This document shows positions 53,581 to 61,381 of a stretch of 64,000 nucleotides of DNA, piece by piece. The DNA is taken from NCBI RefSeq assembly GCF_013387495.1, contig NZ_JABZEE010000046.1, positions 37,399 through 101,398 of the forward strand, read 5' to 3'. Below the pieces are notes generated by a model. That model was not told where the DNA came from and ran no database searches. It saw only the letters and a list, made by a program, of their open reading frames with translations. How positions within the stretch are numbered: the stretch's first letter is position 1; every line of letters starts with the position of its first letter. The translations under genes and the position numbers were made by a program. This DNA comes from Streptomyces sp. PKU-EA00015. GTDB lineage: Bacteria; Actinomycetota; Actinomycetes; Streptomycetales; Streptomycetaceae.

Positions 53581-54165
53581 ATGAGCATTCGGCGCATCCT
53601 GAAGGCCCGCAGGGGGGCGGCAGCGGTGGTGATCACCGCCACCCTGGCCCTCACAGTGGCCGGCTGCGGCGGGGATTCGGACAAGAAGCCGGAGAAGGAG
53701 AAGACCGCGTCGGCGAAGCCCGGCTCGGAGAACAACGACTCCGGAGAGGTCGTACCGGACACCGGTACGACTCTTGCGACCGTGAAGGGCCCCAAGGACA
53801 TCGATCTCGTCATCAATTCCGTCAAGCGGGAATCAGGCGGCTTCGTCACCGTCAACGGTCAGATGAAGAACAACGGCGCCGAGGCCTTCTACGACATGTC
53901 GCCGTGGCGCGGTACGGAGCAGGAGGTCCTCGCCGGAGGCATCTCGGTGGCGGGTGCGACGCTCGTCGACAAGGCGGGCAAGAAGCGTTACTACATTCTC
54001 CGCGACACCGACGGCCGTTGCCTGTGCACCTCCGGTCTCGACAAGATCGACCCGGGGAAGTCCATCCCGGTCTTCTTCCAGTTCCCGGCACCTCCGGCGT
54101 CGACCACCGAGATCGATTTCCAGCTGCCGACGTTCCCGACCGTCTCGGTCGAGATCTCCGGGTGA
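53581..54165 (+). CDS. Tad-locus lipoprotein
   Basis: 194 residues from ATG 53581 (GAAGGAAC upstream). Signal with lipobox LTVAGC (Cys ~29), a charged linker (DKKPEKEKTAS), and a ~125-residue beta-rich domain (INSVKRESGGFVTVNGQMKN) with a CLC motif, resembling DUF4352-type extracellular domains. Followed directly by the OmpA-domain gene. Function unknown; envelope partner of the pilus is likely. Confidence 0.82.
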   Translation: MSIRRILKARRGAAAVVITATLALTVAGCGGDSDKKPEKEKTASAKPGSENNDSGEVVPDTGTTLATVKGPKDIDLVINSVKRESGGFVTVNGQMKNNGAEAFYDMSPWRGTEQEVLAGGISVAGATLVDKAGKKRYYILRDTDGRCLCTSGLDKIDPGKSIPVFFQFPAPPASTTEIDFQLPTFPTVSVEISG

Positions 54166-54173
54166 GTGCCGCC

Positions 54174-54830
54174 ATGACCCACACCCCCATGCGCCGGCCG
54201 TCCACCCGCTTCGTGCTCACGGCGTTCACCGCCGCGGCCCTCCTCGTCGGCTCCCACGTCCTGTCCGCGACCGAGGCGCGGGCCGACGACAAGCCGAGCG
54301 TGCCGCCGGGCACCGAGGCGTCCGCCTCGCCGCCCGTCGAGGTGGACGCGGACAACCCGGGTCTCAAGATGGTCGACGGCGCCACCCTCGCCCCGGCCAA
54401 GGTGCTGGACATCAAGTCCGTCATCGAGTCCGAGGGCGGTGAGGAGCGCCGGGAGGACACAAACTCGGACGTGAAGTACGCCCTCCAGGCCGAAGTCCTT
54501 TTCGGCAAGGACAGCGCGAAGCTCAGCCCGGCGGCGAACGGCCGGATCCGGGCCATCGCCGACGAGATCAAGAAGGAGAACGCGAAGCAGGTCCGCATCT
54601 TCGGATTCACCGACGACCTCGGTTCCTCCGCCCACGGCGACGTCCTGTCGAAGCAGCGGGCGGACGCCGTGCACTCGGTCCTGTCCAAGGCGCTCAGCGA
54701 CGCGGGGATCACCTACGAGGTCCGCGGCTACGGCGAGCAGTTCCCGATCGCGGACAACTCCAACGAGGAGGGCCGCAAGAAGAACCGCCGCGTGGAGGTC
54801 TCCTACCCACGCGGTGGCTCCCAGGGCTGA
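54174..54830 (+). CDS. OmpA-family peptidoglycan-binding protein
   Basis: 218 residues from ATG 54174 (a GTG at 54162 overlapping the previous stop is also possible). Signal peptide (VLTAFTAAALLVGSHVLSAT), then an acidic linker and a C-terminal OmpA domain: LQAEVLFGKDSAKLSPAANG, FGFTDDLGSSAHGDVLSKQR, YGEQFPIADNSNEEGRKKNR and RRVEV, with the conserved D and R that bind diaminopimelate. In a monoderm cell this exported domain would tie the pilus apparatus to peptidoglycan. Last gene before the operon terminator. Confidence 0.92.
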   Translation: MTHTPMRRPSTRFVLTAFTAAALLVGSHVLSATEARADDKPSVPPGTEASASPPVEVDADNPGLKMVDGATLAPAKVLDIKSVIESEGGEERREDTNSDVKYALQAEVLFGKDSAKLSPAANGRIRAIADEIKKENAKQVRIFGFTDDLGSSAHGDVLSKQRADAVHSVLSKALSDAGITYEVRGYGEQFPIADNSNEEGRKKNRRVEVSYPRGGSQG

Positions 54831-54836
54831 CGCCAC

Positions 54837-54874
54837 GCAGGCCGGGCCGCGCGCCACGACGCGGCCCGGCCTGC
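54837..54874. terminator. Tad operon terminator
   Basis: GCAGGCCGGGCCGCG / CGCGGCCCGGCCTGC, 15-bp perfect stem with an 8-base loop, six bases after the OmpA-family gene. Confidence 0.88.
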
Positions 54875-54935
54875 GCGCGCCGACGGCCGCAGGAGGTGGC
54901 CCACCAACTGCGAGCCCGCGCCCGTCAGGTGCCAC

Positions 54936-55766
54936 TCACCTGAACGCCGCCGCGTTGCGCGTCGCCCACTCCGCGAACGTGCCGGGCGCGCGGCCGAGGA
55001 CGCGTGCGACGTCCGGGCTCACCCGCTGTTCCTCGGGCGACGGATCGCCCAGGATGCCGAGCGTCGCCTCCACGACCGGCTCGGGCATGAACCGCAGCAT
55101 CTGCGTCCGTGCCTCCGTACGGCTCTGCTCGGCGAACCGCACCTCTTCGCCCAGCGCGTCTCCGATCGCCGCCGCCTGCTGCCGAGGCGAGACCGGCTCC
55201 GGCCCTGTGAGCACGTACGTGCTGCCGCCGTGCCCCGGTTTGCGCAGTGCGGCCTCGGCGACCGCGGCGATGTCGTCCGGGTCGATGGTTGGCAGGGCGA
55301 CGTCACCGAACGGCGCGGTCACCGTCCGCCGCGTGCGGACGGCCTCCGCCCACTGGAAGGCGTTGGAGTCGAATCCGCCCGGTCGCAGCACCGTCCACTC
55401 CAGTCCCGATCCCTTGACGCCGTCCTCGAACTCGGGGGAGTGGCGGCCCGTTCCGACTCCCTGGGAGGACAGGAAGACGACCCGGCGGACGCCACCGGCC
55501 CGCGCCGCGTCGAGGATGGCTCCCGCATCGGCGCCGGCCGCCGGCATGTCGCCCGAGTACAGGAGGAAAAGCGCGTCGGCCCCGTCGAAGGCCGGTTTCA
55601 GGCTCTCCGGATCGGCGAGGTCGGCCCGCCGGTGCCGTACACCCGCCGGCACGTCCGGAGGCGCGGACAACCCGCGCGAGAGCGCCGTCACCTGTTCGCC
55701 GGCCTCGGCGAGTGCGCGCACGAGCGGCCGACCGACGTTGCCCGTAGCCCCAGTTACCACAATCAC
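54936..55766 (-). CDS. NmrA/SDR-family NAD(P)-binding protein
   Basis: 276 residues from GTG 55766 with GGGAG eight bases upstream. N-terminal VIVVTGATGNVGRPLVRALA is the GxxGxxG Rossmann of atypical SDRs; RADLADPESLKPAFDGADAL and ERAVVFLSS-like RRVVFLSSQG follow. No Tyr-x3-Lys catalytic pair, as in NmrA-like redox sensors and quinone reductases. Divergent from an HxlR regulator, a common pair in which the regulator responds to quinones or oxidation. Confidence 0.9.
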   Translation of the reverse strand: MIVVTGATGNVGRPLVRALAEAGEQVTALSRGLSAPPDVPAGVRHRRADLADPESLKPAFDGADALFLLYSGDMPAAGADAGAILDAARAGGVRRVVFLSSQGVGTGRHSPEFEDGVKGSGLEWTVLRPGGFDSNAFQWAEAVRTRRTVTAPFGDVALPTIDPDDIAAVAEAALRKPGHGGSTYVLTGPEPVSPRQQAAAIGDALGEEVRFAEQSRTEARTQMLRFMPEPVVEATLGILGDPSPEEQRVSPDVARVLGRAPGTFAEWATRNAAAFR

Positions 55767-55827
55767 GTATCGCTCCCGGTTGTCGCGTTTCTCCGTGGAC
55801 TCGAGGAAGCTATCGGGGCGGGGATAG

Positions 55828-55837
55828 TAGGTACCTA
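55828..55837. promoter_or_regulatory. HxlR-type palindrome between NmrA-like and HxlR genes
   Basis: TAGGTACCTA inside GATAGTAGGTACCTAGAGG, midway between the two divergent starts; palindromes with a GTAC core are typical of HxlR/YodB-class sites. Confidence 0.6.
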
Positions 55838-55866
55838 GAGGAAAGTAATGGGGAGAGGGGCTTGTT

Positions 55867-56274
55867 GTGACCGACAGCACAATGCACGCGGTGCCTCCCG
55901 GCGCCGACCCGGAACAGGCCTGCCCCATCGCCCCGGTGGTCGACATCGTCTTCAGCCGCTGGACCACGCCGATCCTGTGGGCGCTCCACACCTACGGTCG
56001 GCACCGCTTCGTCGAGCTGGAACGCCGCATCGTCACCATCACGCCCAAGGTGCTGACCCAGCGGCTGCGGCAACTCGAGCGCGACGGGCTGGTCGTGCGC
56101 ACGTACCACCCCGAGGTGCCCCCGCGCGTGGAGTACGAGATCAGCAAGCTGGGCCGCAGTCTGGCCCCGCTGTTCGCCACCCTCGCCGAGTGGGCGGCCC
56201 TCCACCTGGACGACGTCGAAAAGGCGCGGGCGGAGCACGACGCACGGGAGCCGGCCCCCGGCCGCCGGAGCTGA
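55867..56274 (+). CDS. HxlR-family winged-helix regulator
   Basis: 135 residues from GTG 55867. CPIAPVVDIVFSRWTTPILW, then FVELERRIVTITPKVLTQRL and GLVVRTYHPEVPPRVEYEIS are the HxlR core. One cysteine (C20) precedes the winged helix and could sense electrophiles, as in YodB/HypR. Probably controls itself and the divergent NmrA-like gene. Confidence 0.92.
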   Translation: MTDSTMHAVPPGADPEQACPIAPVVDIVFSRWTTPILWALHTYGRHRFVELERRIVTITPKVLTQRLRQLERDGLVVRTYHPEVPPRVEYEISKLGRSLAPLFATLAEWAALHLDDVEKARAEHDAREPAPGRRS

Positions 56275-56318
56275 CCCGGCGCAACGCCCCGACCCCACAG
56301 GCCGGTTGAGCCCTGCGT

Positions 56319-56362
56319 TGGGCCCCTGGGCCCATGACGGGCGCTCCGGCCGCCCCTAGCTT
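56319..56362 (+). promoter_or_regulatory. TGGGCCC tandem promoter of the Flp-HINT toxin gene
   Basis: TGGGCCCCTGGGCCCATGAC (56319-56338), then 18 bases, then TAGCTT (56357-56362) as -10. The start codon at 56370 is only 7 bases past the -10, so the transcript is probably leaderless. Motif spacing is identical to the prepilin peptidase promoter (59876-59920). Confidence 0.7.
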
Positions 56363-56369
56363 GGCAGCC

Positions 56370-57992
56370 ATGTCTGTACTGGGGGATGTGCGCCGACACG
56401 GCCGCCGGTGGCTGCGGGGGATCACCCCCCGGACCGATGCGCGGCTGCTCGGTCTGCGCAGGCGTCGTCGGCACGACCGGGGCCAGACGCCGTTGGAGTA
56501 CGTCGGTCTGGGCCTCGTGGTCGTGGCCATCATCGGCTCACTCGTGGCCACCGGGATCGGCGCCGAGCTGACGCAGAAGATCAACGCGCAGGTCTGCCGG
56601 GTCACGGGCGGCGGGGACTGCGGCGACGGCGGCCGGCAGAACGAGGCACAGGACGGCAGGCCGGCGCAGGACGGCCCGGCCGACGTGCCGGCCGACGACT
56701 CCTCCGTGCCCAGAACCCCGGAACAGATCGTCTACGAGAAGGCCCTCAAGGAGCTCCAGGACGCCCAGGCCGCCGAGAAGGCCGACCAGGACAAGGCGGT
56801 GCAGGCCGCCAAGGAGCTGGCCAAGATCCTCGCCGACGAACTCGGCATCACCGACGCCCTCGACTGCGTCACCGAGGGCGACATGGGGGCGTGCACCGAG
56901 ACACTGATCAATGTGCTGCTCAGCCTCGTCGGCGGCGCGGTCGGCAAGCTCGCCGCCAAGTACGGAGCGCCGTGGAAGTGGAAGAAGGCGTACGAGCTCA
57001 TCCAGCGGCTCAGGAAACACGGCGGCGACCTCTACGACGGCCTGACCGGTCTCCTCAAGAACCGCAAGCGCGTCAAGGACGCGGAGAAGGCGCTCGAGGA
57101 CGCCAGGAAGAAGTACGACCCGAACCAGAAGAAACCGGACGAGGACAAACCGAACGACAGACCGACGACCTGCCCCGTCCGGCACAGCTTCCCGGCCGGC
57201 ACGCCCGTCCTGCTTGCCGACGGACGCCGGGTGCCGATCGAGACCGTGCGCACCGGGATGCGCGTGGCGGCCGCGGACCCCGGTACGGGGCAGAGCGGCG
57301 GCCGGCGCGTCACCCGGATGTTCACGACGTACGACGACAAGGAGTTCACCCGGCTCACCGTGCGGACGGCGTCCGGCACCGCCGTCGTCACCGCCACCGA
57401 CACGCACCCGTTCTGGCTCGCCGGTGAGCGTCGCTGGGAGGACGCCGGCGACATCCGGCCCGGCGCCCGCCTCCGCACCGGGACAGGCGGCAGCCTCACC
57501 GTGCTGGCGGCCCGGCACTACGTGCAGCGGCAGACGACGTACGACCTCGCCGTGGCCGGTGTGCACACGTACTTCGTCGGAGTGGGCCCCGCCAGTGCCC
57601 TCGTGCACAACAACGACTGCGACATGTCCGCCGAGGAGGTCGACGCGGCGAGGAACCCGGACGTCGGCGAGGGGGACCCGAAGAAGTTCAAGGACCACTT
57701 CCTGCGGCACAAGAAGCTCGTCGAGGACGCCCTGGGCACCAAGTACAAGAAGCTCAAGGACGACGGCCCGCGCTTCCGCGACGACATCGCGAACGCGATC
57801 AAGGACGGCACGTTCGAACTCGTGGGCAAGGGCACGTTGAAGAAGGGCGAGCCGGAAGCGCTGATCTATCGTGGCAAGGGCGTGACGATCGTCCTGCGGG
57901 AGAACGGTGACTTCTGGACCGCCCTCACGACCGGCGAGGGCCTGGACACCGGGATCCAGATCACCAAGAAGGTGCCGAAGAAGAAGGGCTGA
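56370..57992 (+). CDS. Flp-prepilin / HINT / C-terminal toxin-like polymorphic protein
   Basis: 540 residues. A basic leader ends HDRG|QTPLEYVGLGLVVVAI: Flp cleavage site at G38 with E43-Y44 at +5/+6, then one membrane helix (~45-62). A helical, charged coiled-coil-like region follows (~115-260, LKELQDAQAAEKADQDKAVQ). Residues C268-N415 are a HINT autoprotease (CPVRHSFPAGTPVLLADGRR, TDTHPFWLAG, ALVHNN). The last ~125 residues (FKDHFLRHKKLVEDALGTKY... GKGVTIVLRENGDFWTA) are a small basic domain, perhaps an RNase of the BECR fold (weak inference). Pretoxin-HINT plus C-terminal effector plus adjacent gene is polymorphic-toxin architecture; the Flp signal would route it through the Tad system. 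Confidence 0.85.
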   Translation: MSVLGDVRRHGRRWLRGITPRTDARLLGLRRRRRHDRGQTPLEYVGLGLVVVAIIGSLVATGIGAELTQKINAQVCRVTGGGDCGDGGRQNEAQDGRPAQDGPADVPADDSSVPRTPEQIVYEKALKELQDAQAAEKADQDKAVQAAKELAKILADELGITDALDCVTEGDMGACTETLINVLLSLVGGAVGKLAAKYGAPWKWKKAYELIQRLRKHGGDLYDGLTGLLKNRKRVKDAEKALEDARKKYDPNQKKPDEDKPNDRPTTCPVRHSFPAGTPVLLADGRRVPIETVRTGMRVAAADPGTGQSGGRRVTRMFTTYDDKEFTRLTVRTASGTAVVTATDTHPFWLAGERRWEDAGDIRPGARLRTGTGGSLTVLAARHYVQRQTTYDLAVAGVHTYFVGVGPASALVHNNDCDMSAEEVDAARNPDVGEGDPKKFKDHFLRHKKLVEDALGTKYKKLKDDGPRFRDDIANAIKDGTFELVGKGTLKKGEPEALIYRGKGVTIVLRENGDFWTALTTGEGLDTGIQITKKVPKKKG

Positions 57993-57996
57993 CCTC

Positions 57997-58539
57997 ATGA
58001 GCAGCATGGCACGCGAGGTCGCTGGGATGCTCACGGGACGCCGTGTGCGCGACGTCCTCGTTCCGGGCTGGATCGACCGGGACGACTCCGTGCCCGAGTT
58101 CCGGCCGCAGCCGCTCATCGTGTGGCTGCGGCTCGACGAGGGCCTGGTGCGGCTCGCGTCCGAGGGCCAGTACGACCACCTGACCGCCCGGCGGGTCACG
58201 GCTGCCGACTGGTCCGACGTGGAACTGCTGGCGGAGGCGGAGGACGAGGTCGTGCTGGCGTCGTACGGCGAGCAGTTGTTCGGCGACGGCAGGGACGAGT
58301 GGAGCTGCACGGCGGTGCGGGCGTACGTGTCCGGTGCCGGACACGCGGGCGGCACGCGAACGCCGGTCATCCGGGGCCTCGCGCTCGACTTCGCCGGCGG
58401 TCGCAGCCTGTTCCTGGACCCGGCGTGGACCTTCGGCATCCGTATGGGGAACAGGGCGGACGAGGCGGACTGGGTGGCGAAGCACGGTGGCGACACGGTG
58501 CTGGAGTCCCTGCGTCCTGCGGTGCCCGCACACGGGTAG
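57997..58539 (+). CDS. Probable immunity protein for the Flp-HINT toxin
   Basis: 180 residues from ATG 57997, four bases after the toxin-like gene, with AAGAAGG upstream inside that gene. No signal or membrane helix; acidic overall (DEGLVRLASEGQYDHL, DWSDVELLAEAEDEVVLASY), against the strongly basic C-terminal domain of its neighbour. No known family recognised. Immunity is inferred from position, coupling, size and charge. Confidence 0.65.
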   Translation: MSSMAREVAGMLTGRRVRDVLVPGWIDRDDSVPEFRPQPLIVWLRLDEGLVRLASEGQYDHLTARRVTAADWSDVELLAEAEDEVVLASYGEQLFGDGRDEWSCTAVRAYVSGAGHAGGTRTPVIRGLALDFAGGRSLFLDPAWTFGIRMGNRADEADWVAKHGGDTVLESLRPAVPAHG

Positions 58540-58562
58540 AGCGCGCGGCGTGAGTCCGAGGC

Positions 58563-58608
58563 ATGGGCCCGTGGGCCCATGTGCCGTGACGGTTCGGGTT
58601 GTTAGCGT
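58563..58608 (+). promoter_or_regulatory. TGGGCCC palindromic promoter of the 58642 lipoprotein gene
   Basis: CATGGGCCC-GT-GGGCCCATG (58562-58581), perfect 9-bp arms; TAGCGT begins at 58603, 31 bases from the second TGGGCCC. The gene itself has GGTGGGAG before its ATG. Confidence 0.65.
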
Positions 58609-58641
58609 GCCACGCACATCGGCGAGCGGGGTGGGAGCGCA

Positions 58642-59445
58642 ATGAACACGGGGATCCGGACCAGGACGGCACGGCGCGTCGCGACGGCCGCGCTGGCCGT
58701 CGCGCTCACGGCCGGGACGGCCACCGCCTGCGAGGACGAGGCGAAGGCCGGTGGCGACGGGAAGGCCGCCGACGCGTCCGTGTCGCCGTCCGGCACCGCC
58801 GGGAAGGACACCGCACCGGCTCCGTCCGACTCCGCCGTGCCGCCCGCCGCCGAGCCCCCGAGCAGTGGCAGGACCCTCACCGAGGCCGAGTTGGCCAAGG
58901 CCGTGCTGGCCACCGGCGAGGTCCCCGGTTACGAGGTCACGCCCCTGCAGGGCGGAGAGGAGCCCGGCAAGGAGAAGGCGGACGAGCCGGCCTGCGCCCC
59001 GCTGGCCGCCGTGATCAACGGAACGCCGGAACCCGCCGCCGCGGCGACCGTGTACCGCACCGCCGTCGACTCCGCGGAGGAGGGCGAGGAGACGCAGACC
59101 GTCGTCACGCTGATCCTCACCTCGCACGCGAACGGCGGCGCCCGGCAGGTCATCGCCTCGCTGCGCACCGCCGCGGACGCCTGCGCGGGGGGCTTCACCA
59201 CGCGCGGCGCGGACTCGGTCTCCACCTACTCCGCGGTGCGGACGCTGCCCGCAGCGCGGACCGGTGACGAATCCTTCGCCTACCAGGTGACGGGCGCGGT
59301 CATGGGCGCGAAGGTGCCGCTCGTCTTCCATGTCGTACGCCGGGGCGCGAGCGTCGTCACCTTCTACACGGCGAACTTCGTCGACGCGAGGACGCCCGAG
59401 GTCCCGGCCGAGCTGATCCGCGCACAGACGGCGAAGCTGCCCTAG
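58642..59445 (+). CDS. Lipoprotein of the Tad-linked set
   Basis: 267 residues. Signal with TAGTATAC lipobox-like end (Cys ~30), a Ser/Pro/Ala linker (~31-75), then a PknH-sensor-like alpha/beta domain (LTEAELAKAVLATGEVPGYE ... GARQVIASLRTAADACAGGF) with a cysteine pair (PACAPL, DACAGG). Family not certain. Its promoter shares the TGGGCCC motif with flp and the prepilin peptidase gene. Its stop overlaps the converging DUF192 gene by four bases. Confidence 0.82.
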   Translation: MNTGIRTRTARRVATAALAVALTAGTATACEDEAKAGGDGKAADASVSPSGTAGKDTAPAPSDSAVPPAAEPPSSGRTLTEAELAKAVLATGEVPGYEVTPLQGGEEPGKEKADEPACAPLAAVINGTPEPAAAATVYRTAVDSAEEGEETQTVVTLILTSHANGGARQVIASLRTAADACAGGFTTRGADSVSTYSAVRTLPAARTGDESFAYQVTGAVMGAKVPLVFHVVRRGASVVTFYTANFVDARTPEVPAELIRAQTAKLP

Positions 59446-59804
59446 ACACCGGCCGGCCGTATGCCAAGCCGTACACCCGGCCGCACCCCCCACCGCGCCA
59501 TCGCCCCGGCCTCCGCCTCCAGGGCGTGCCGGGAACGCAAGCGGATCCGGCCGAGGCGTCCCGGCTTCATCGTCACCACGTCCAGCACCCTCAACTCCCT
59601 GTCCAGGTACGCCACGTCGATCGTGAAGCGCATCCGGAAGGTGTGGACGCCGGCGCACGGGGTCAGCATGAGCGCGCCGTCGATCCCGTCCCGGCCGAGC
59701 AGCCCGCGGGTGCGTGCCCGGTACGAGGCGGCGATCCGCACCCCGACCGGGGTGTCCCGGCCGGGGACCGTCAGCTCCGCTGTTCCGTCCTGCCATGTAC
59801 GCAT
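59442..59804 (-). CDS. DUF192 protein
   Basis: 120 residues from ATG 59804. Family blocks are VRIAASYRARTRGLLGRDGI, LMLTPCAGVHTFRMRFTIDV and AYLDRELRVLDV. DUF192 proteins are small beta-barrel proteins of unknown role. A TACGGT box nine bases upstream suggests a leaderless transcript, divergent from the prepilin peptidase gene. This pairing supports a link to pilus biogenesis, but no mechanism is known. Confidence 0.85.
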   Translation of the reverse strand: MRTWQDGTAELTVPGRDTPVGVRIAASYRARTRGLLGRDGIDGALMLTPCAGVHTFRMRFTIDVAYLDRELRVLDVVTMKPGRLGRIRLRSRHALEAEAGAMARWGVRPGVRLGIRPAGV

Positions 59805-59875
59805 GGCCCAGACCGTAGCGCCGGGCGGCGGCGTGCGGACCCGATCCGTACCGCAATGGGCCCCGGCCCGCGAAC

Positions 59876-59920
59876 CTGGGCCCCTGGGCCCATGACCGCG
59901 GACCGGGCCGGGCCTAGGGT
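59876..59920 (+). promoter_or_regulatory. TGGGCCC tandem promoter of prepilin peptidase gene
   Basis: CTGGGCCCCTGGGCCCATGAC (59876-59896), 18 bases, then TAGGGT (59915-59920); GTG start at 59928, so probably leaderless. A further ATGGGCCCC lies upstream at 59856-59864, toward the DUF192 gene. Confidence 0.7.
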
Positions 59921-59927
59921 CGGCACC

Positions 59928-60743
59928 GTGGACGTGACGCTGATCGCCGTAGCCGCCGTGTGGGGGGCCGTAGCCGGGACGCTCCTGCCACGCGCCGCGT
60001 ACCGTCTGTCGGTCGAACCGGAGGACGACTGGCGCGCCGCCTGCCCCGCCGGACATCCGATCACCGGACCGCTGCGCGGCTGGGTGGGGGCGGCCCGGTG
60101 CGCGAGCTGCGCCGCGGGGGCGCCTGCGGTGGTGGCGGCGGGGGTGCGGGACGGGGCGCTCGCACCGGCCGACGCGTCCGCCGAGGACCGTCCGCCCGTC
60201 CCGTACCGCCCGTCCGTCCTCGTCCCCGCCGTCACGGCGCTGGTCTGCCTGACGCTCGCGGCGTCGACGGGGCCGCGCCCCGAGCTGGCGGTCTGGCTGC
60301 TCGCCACCCCGGCCGCCGTCCTGCTCGCGCTCGTCGACCGCCGTGTGCACCGGCTGCCCGACCAGCTCACCCTTCCGCTCGCCGCCGCATCGGCGGCCCT
60401 GCTCGGCCTCGCCGAACTGCTGCCGCACGACGGGGGGTCCTGGCCGACCGCCCTGCTGGGCGGCCTCGCGCTCGGCGCGGTCTACTTCCTGCTCTTCCTC
60501 ATCAACCCGAACGGCATGGGCTTCGGCGACGTGAAGCTCGCGCTCTCGCTCGGCGTGGTGCTCGGCTGGTACGGCTGGGTGGTGCTGTTCCTGGGGGCCT
60601 TCGCCGGCTTCCTGCTCGGCTCCCTGTACGGCCTGACCCTGATGCTCCTTCGCCGCGCGGGCCGCAGGACGGCGATCCCCTTCGGCCCCTTCATGATCGT
60701 CGGTGCGCTCCTGGCGGTGCTGCTGGGGGCTCTGGGGGCTTGA
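59928..60743 (+). CDS. A24 prepilin peptidase (TadV/CpaA-type)
   Basis: 271 residues from GTG 59928, about seven membrane helices. Aspartyl protease residues D137 (LALVDRRVHRLPDQL) and D201 in GMGFGDVKL, the GxGD motif. A cytoplasmic loop keeps a CxxC-like zinc remnant (ACPAGHP, RCASCAAG), as in bifunctional PilD enzymes, but the methylase segment is reduced. Cleaves the leader of Flp pilin, TadE-like proteins and, by inference, the two large Flp-signal proteins. Confidence 0.92.
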   Translation: MDVTLIAVAAVWGAVAGTLLPRAAYRLSVEPEDDWRAACPAGHPITGPLRGWVGAARCASCAAGAPAVVAAGVRDGALAPADASAEDRPPVPYRPSVLVPAVTALVCLTLAASTGPRPELAVWLLATPAAVLLALVDRRVHRLPDQLTLPLAAASAALLGLAELLPHDGGSWPTALLGGLALGAVYFLLFLINPNGMGFGDVKLALSLGVVLGWYGWVVLFLGAFAGFLLGSLYGLTLMLLRRAGRRTAIPFGPFMIVGALLAVLLGALGA

Positions 60744-60783
60744 TCGCCGGACATCGCGGCAACGGGCCGACAGAATCGGAGTC

Positions 60784-61188
60784 ATGGACTCCTCACCGAC
60801 GAAGCCGGTCAACCTCACCGAAGCCCTCGCGTCCTTCGACGACGTCTACAGTCCGCGCATCGTGGCGCGTATGAACGACTACGACGTGCGCATCGCCCAT
60901 GCGGAGGGCGAGCACGTGTGGCACGTGCACGAGGACACCGACGAGTTCTTCCTCGTACTGGACGGACGCTTCGACATCGCCCTGCGCGCCGCCGACGGCA
61001 GCGAGTCCGTCGTGGAGCTGCACAAGGGCGACGTCTACGTCGTGCCGAAGGGCACCGAGCACAAGCCGTCGTCGCCGGGCGGGTCCATCCTCATGTTCGA
61101 ACCGTCCGGTACGAAGTCGACCGGTGACCGGCACGAGGGCGAGATCCCCGACCACGTGGACAGCACGACCGGGCACGCCCTCGGCTGA
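60784..61188 (+). CDS. Cupin-domain protein
   Basis: 134 residues. Conserved cupin motifs: HVWHVHEDTDEFFLVLDGRF (metal-binding His/Glu set) and GDVYVVPKGTEHKPSSPGGS. Small mono-domain cupins bind a metal and serve as sensors or isomerases; no substrate can be named. It follows the prepilin peptidase gene by 40 bases but has a separate short upstream region. Confidence 0.88.
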   Translation: MDSSPTKPVNLTEALASFDDVYSPRIVARMNDYDVRIAHAEGEHVWHVHEDTDEFFLVLDGRFDIALRAADGSESVVELHKGDVYVVPKGTEHKPSSPGGSILMFEPSGTKSTGDRHEGEIPDHVDSTTGHALG

Positions 61189-61381
61189 GCAGTTGCACGT
61201 GCGCCTGCCGCCGGGTCACGTCGCTCGTCGTCGTACGGCCGCCCCCGGGCGTATACAGGTCAGAACCTGTCCGCTCCCACCGTCGCTGTCGGAGCCGTTG
61301 CCTAGGGTGGATCCGGCCCGGCGTACCGGCGGATCGGCGGCGCGCCGACGCCCGACCGGCAACCTTCAGCGAGGAGTGGGC

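Noticed and set aside
56334..56369. Upstream ATG at 56334 as start of the Flp-HINT protein
   Set aside because: It lies inside the TGGGCCCATG promoter motif upstream of the -10 box; the ATG at 56370 fits the promoter spacing.
59442..60818. Long minus-strand frame extending the DUF192 protein across the prepilin peptidase gene
   Set aside because: Only the last 120 residues match DUF192; the rest is antisense to the peptidase gene, and a promoter-like TACGGT precedes ATG 59804.
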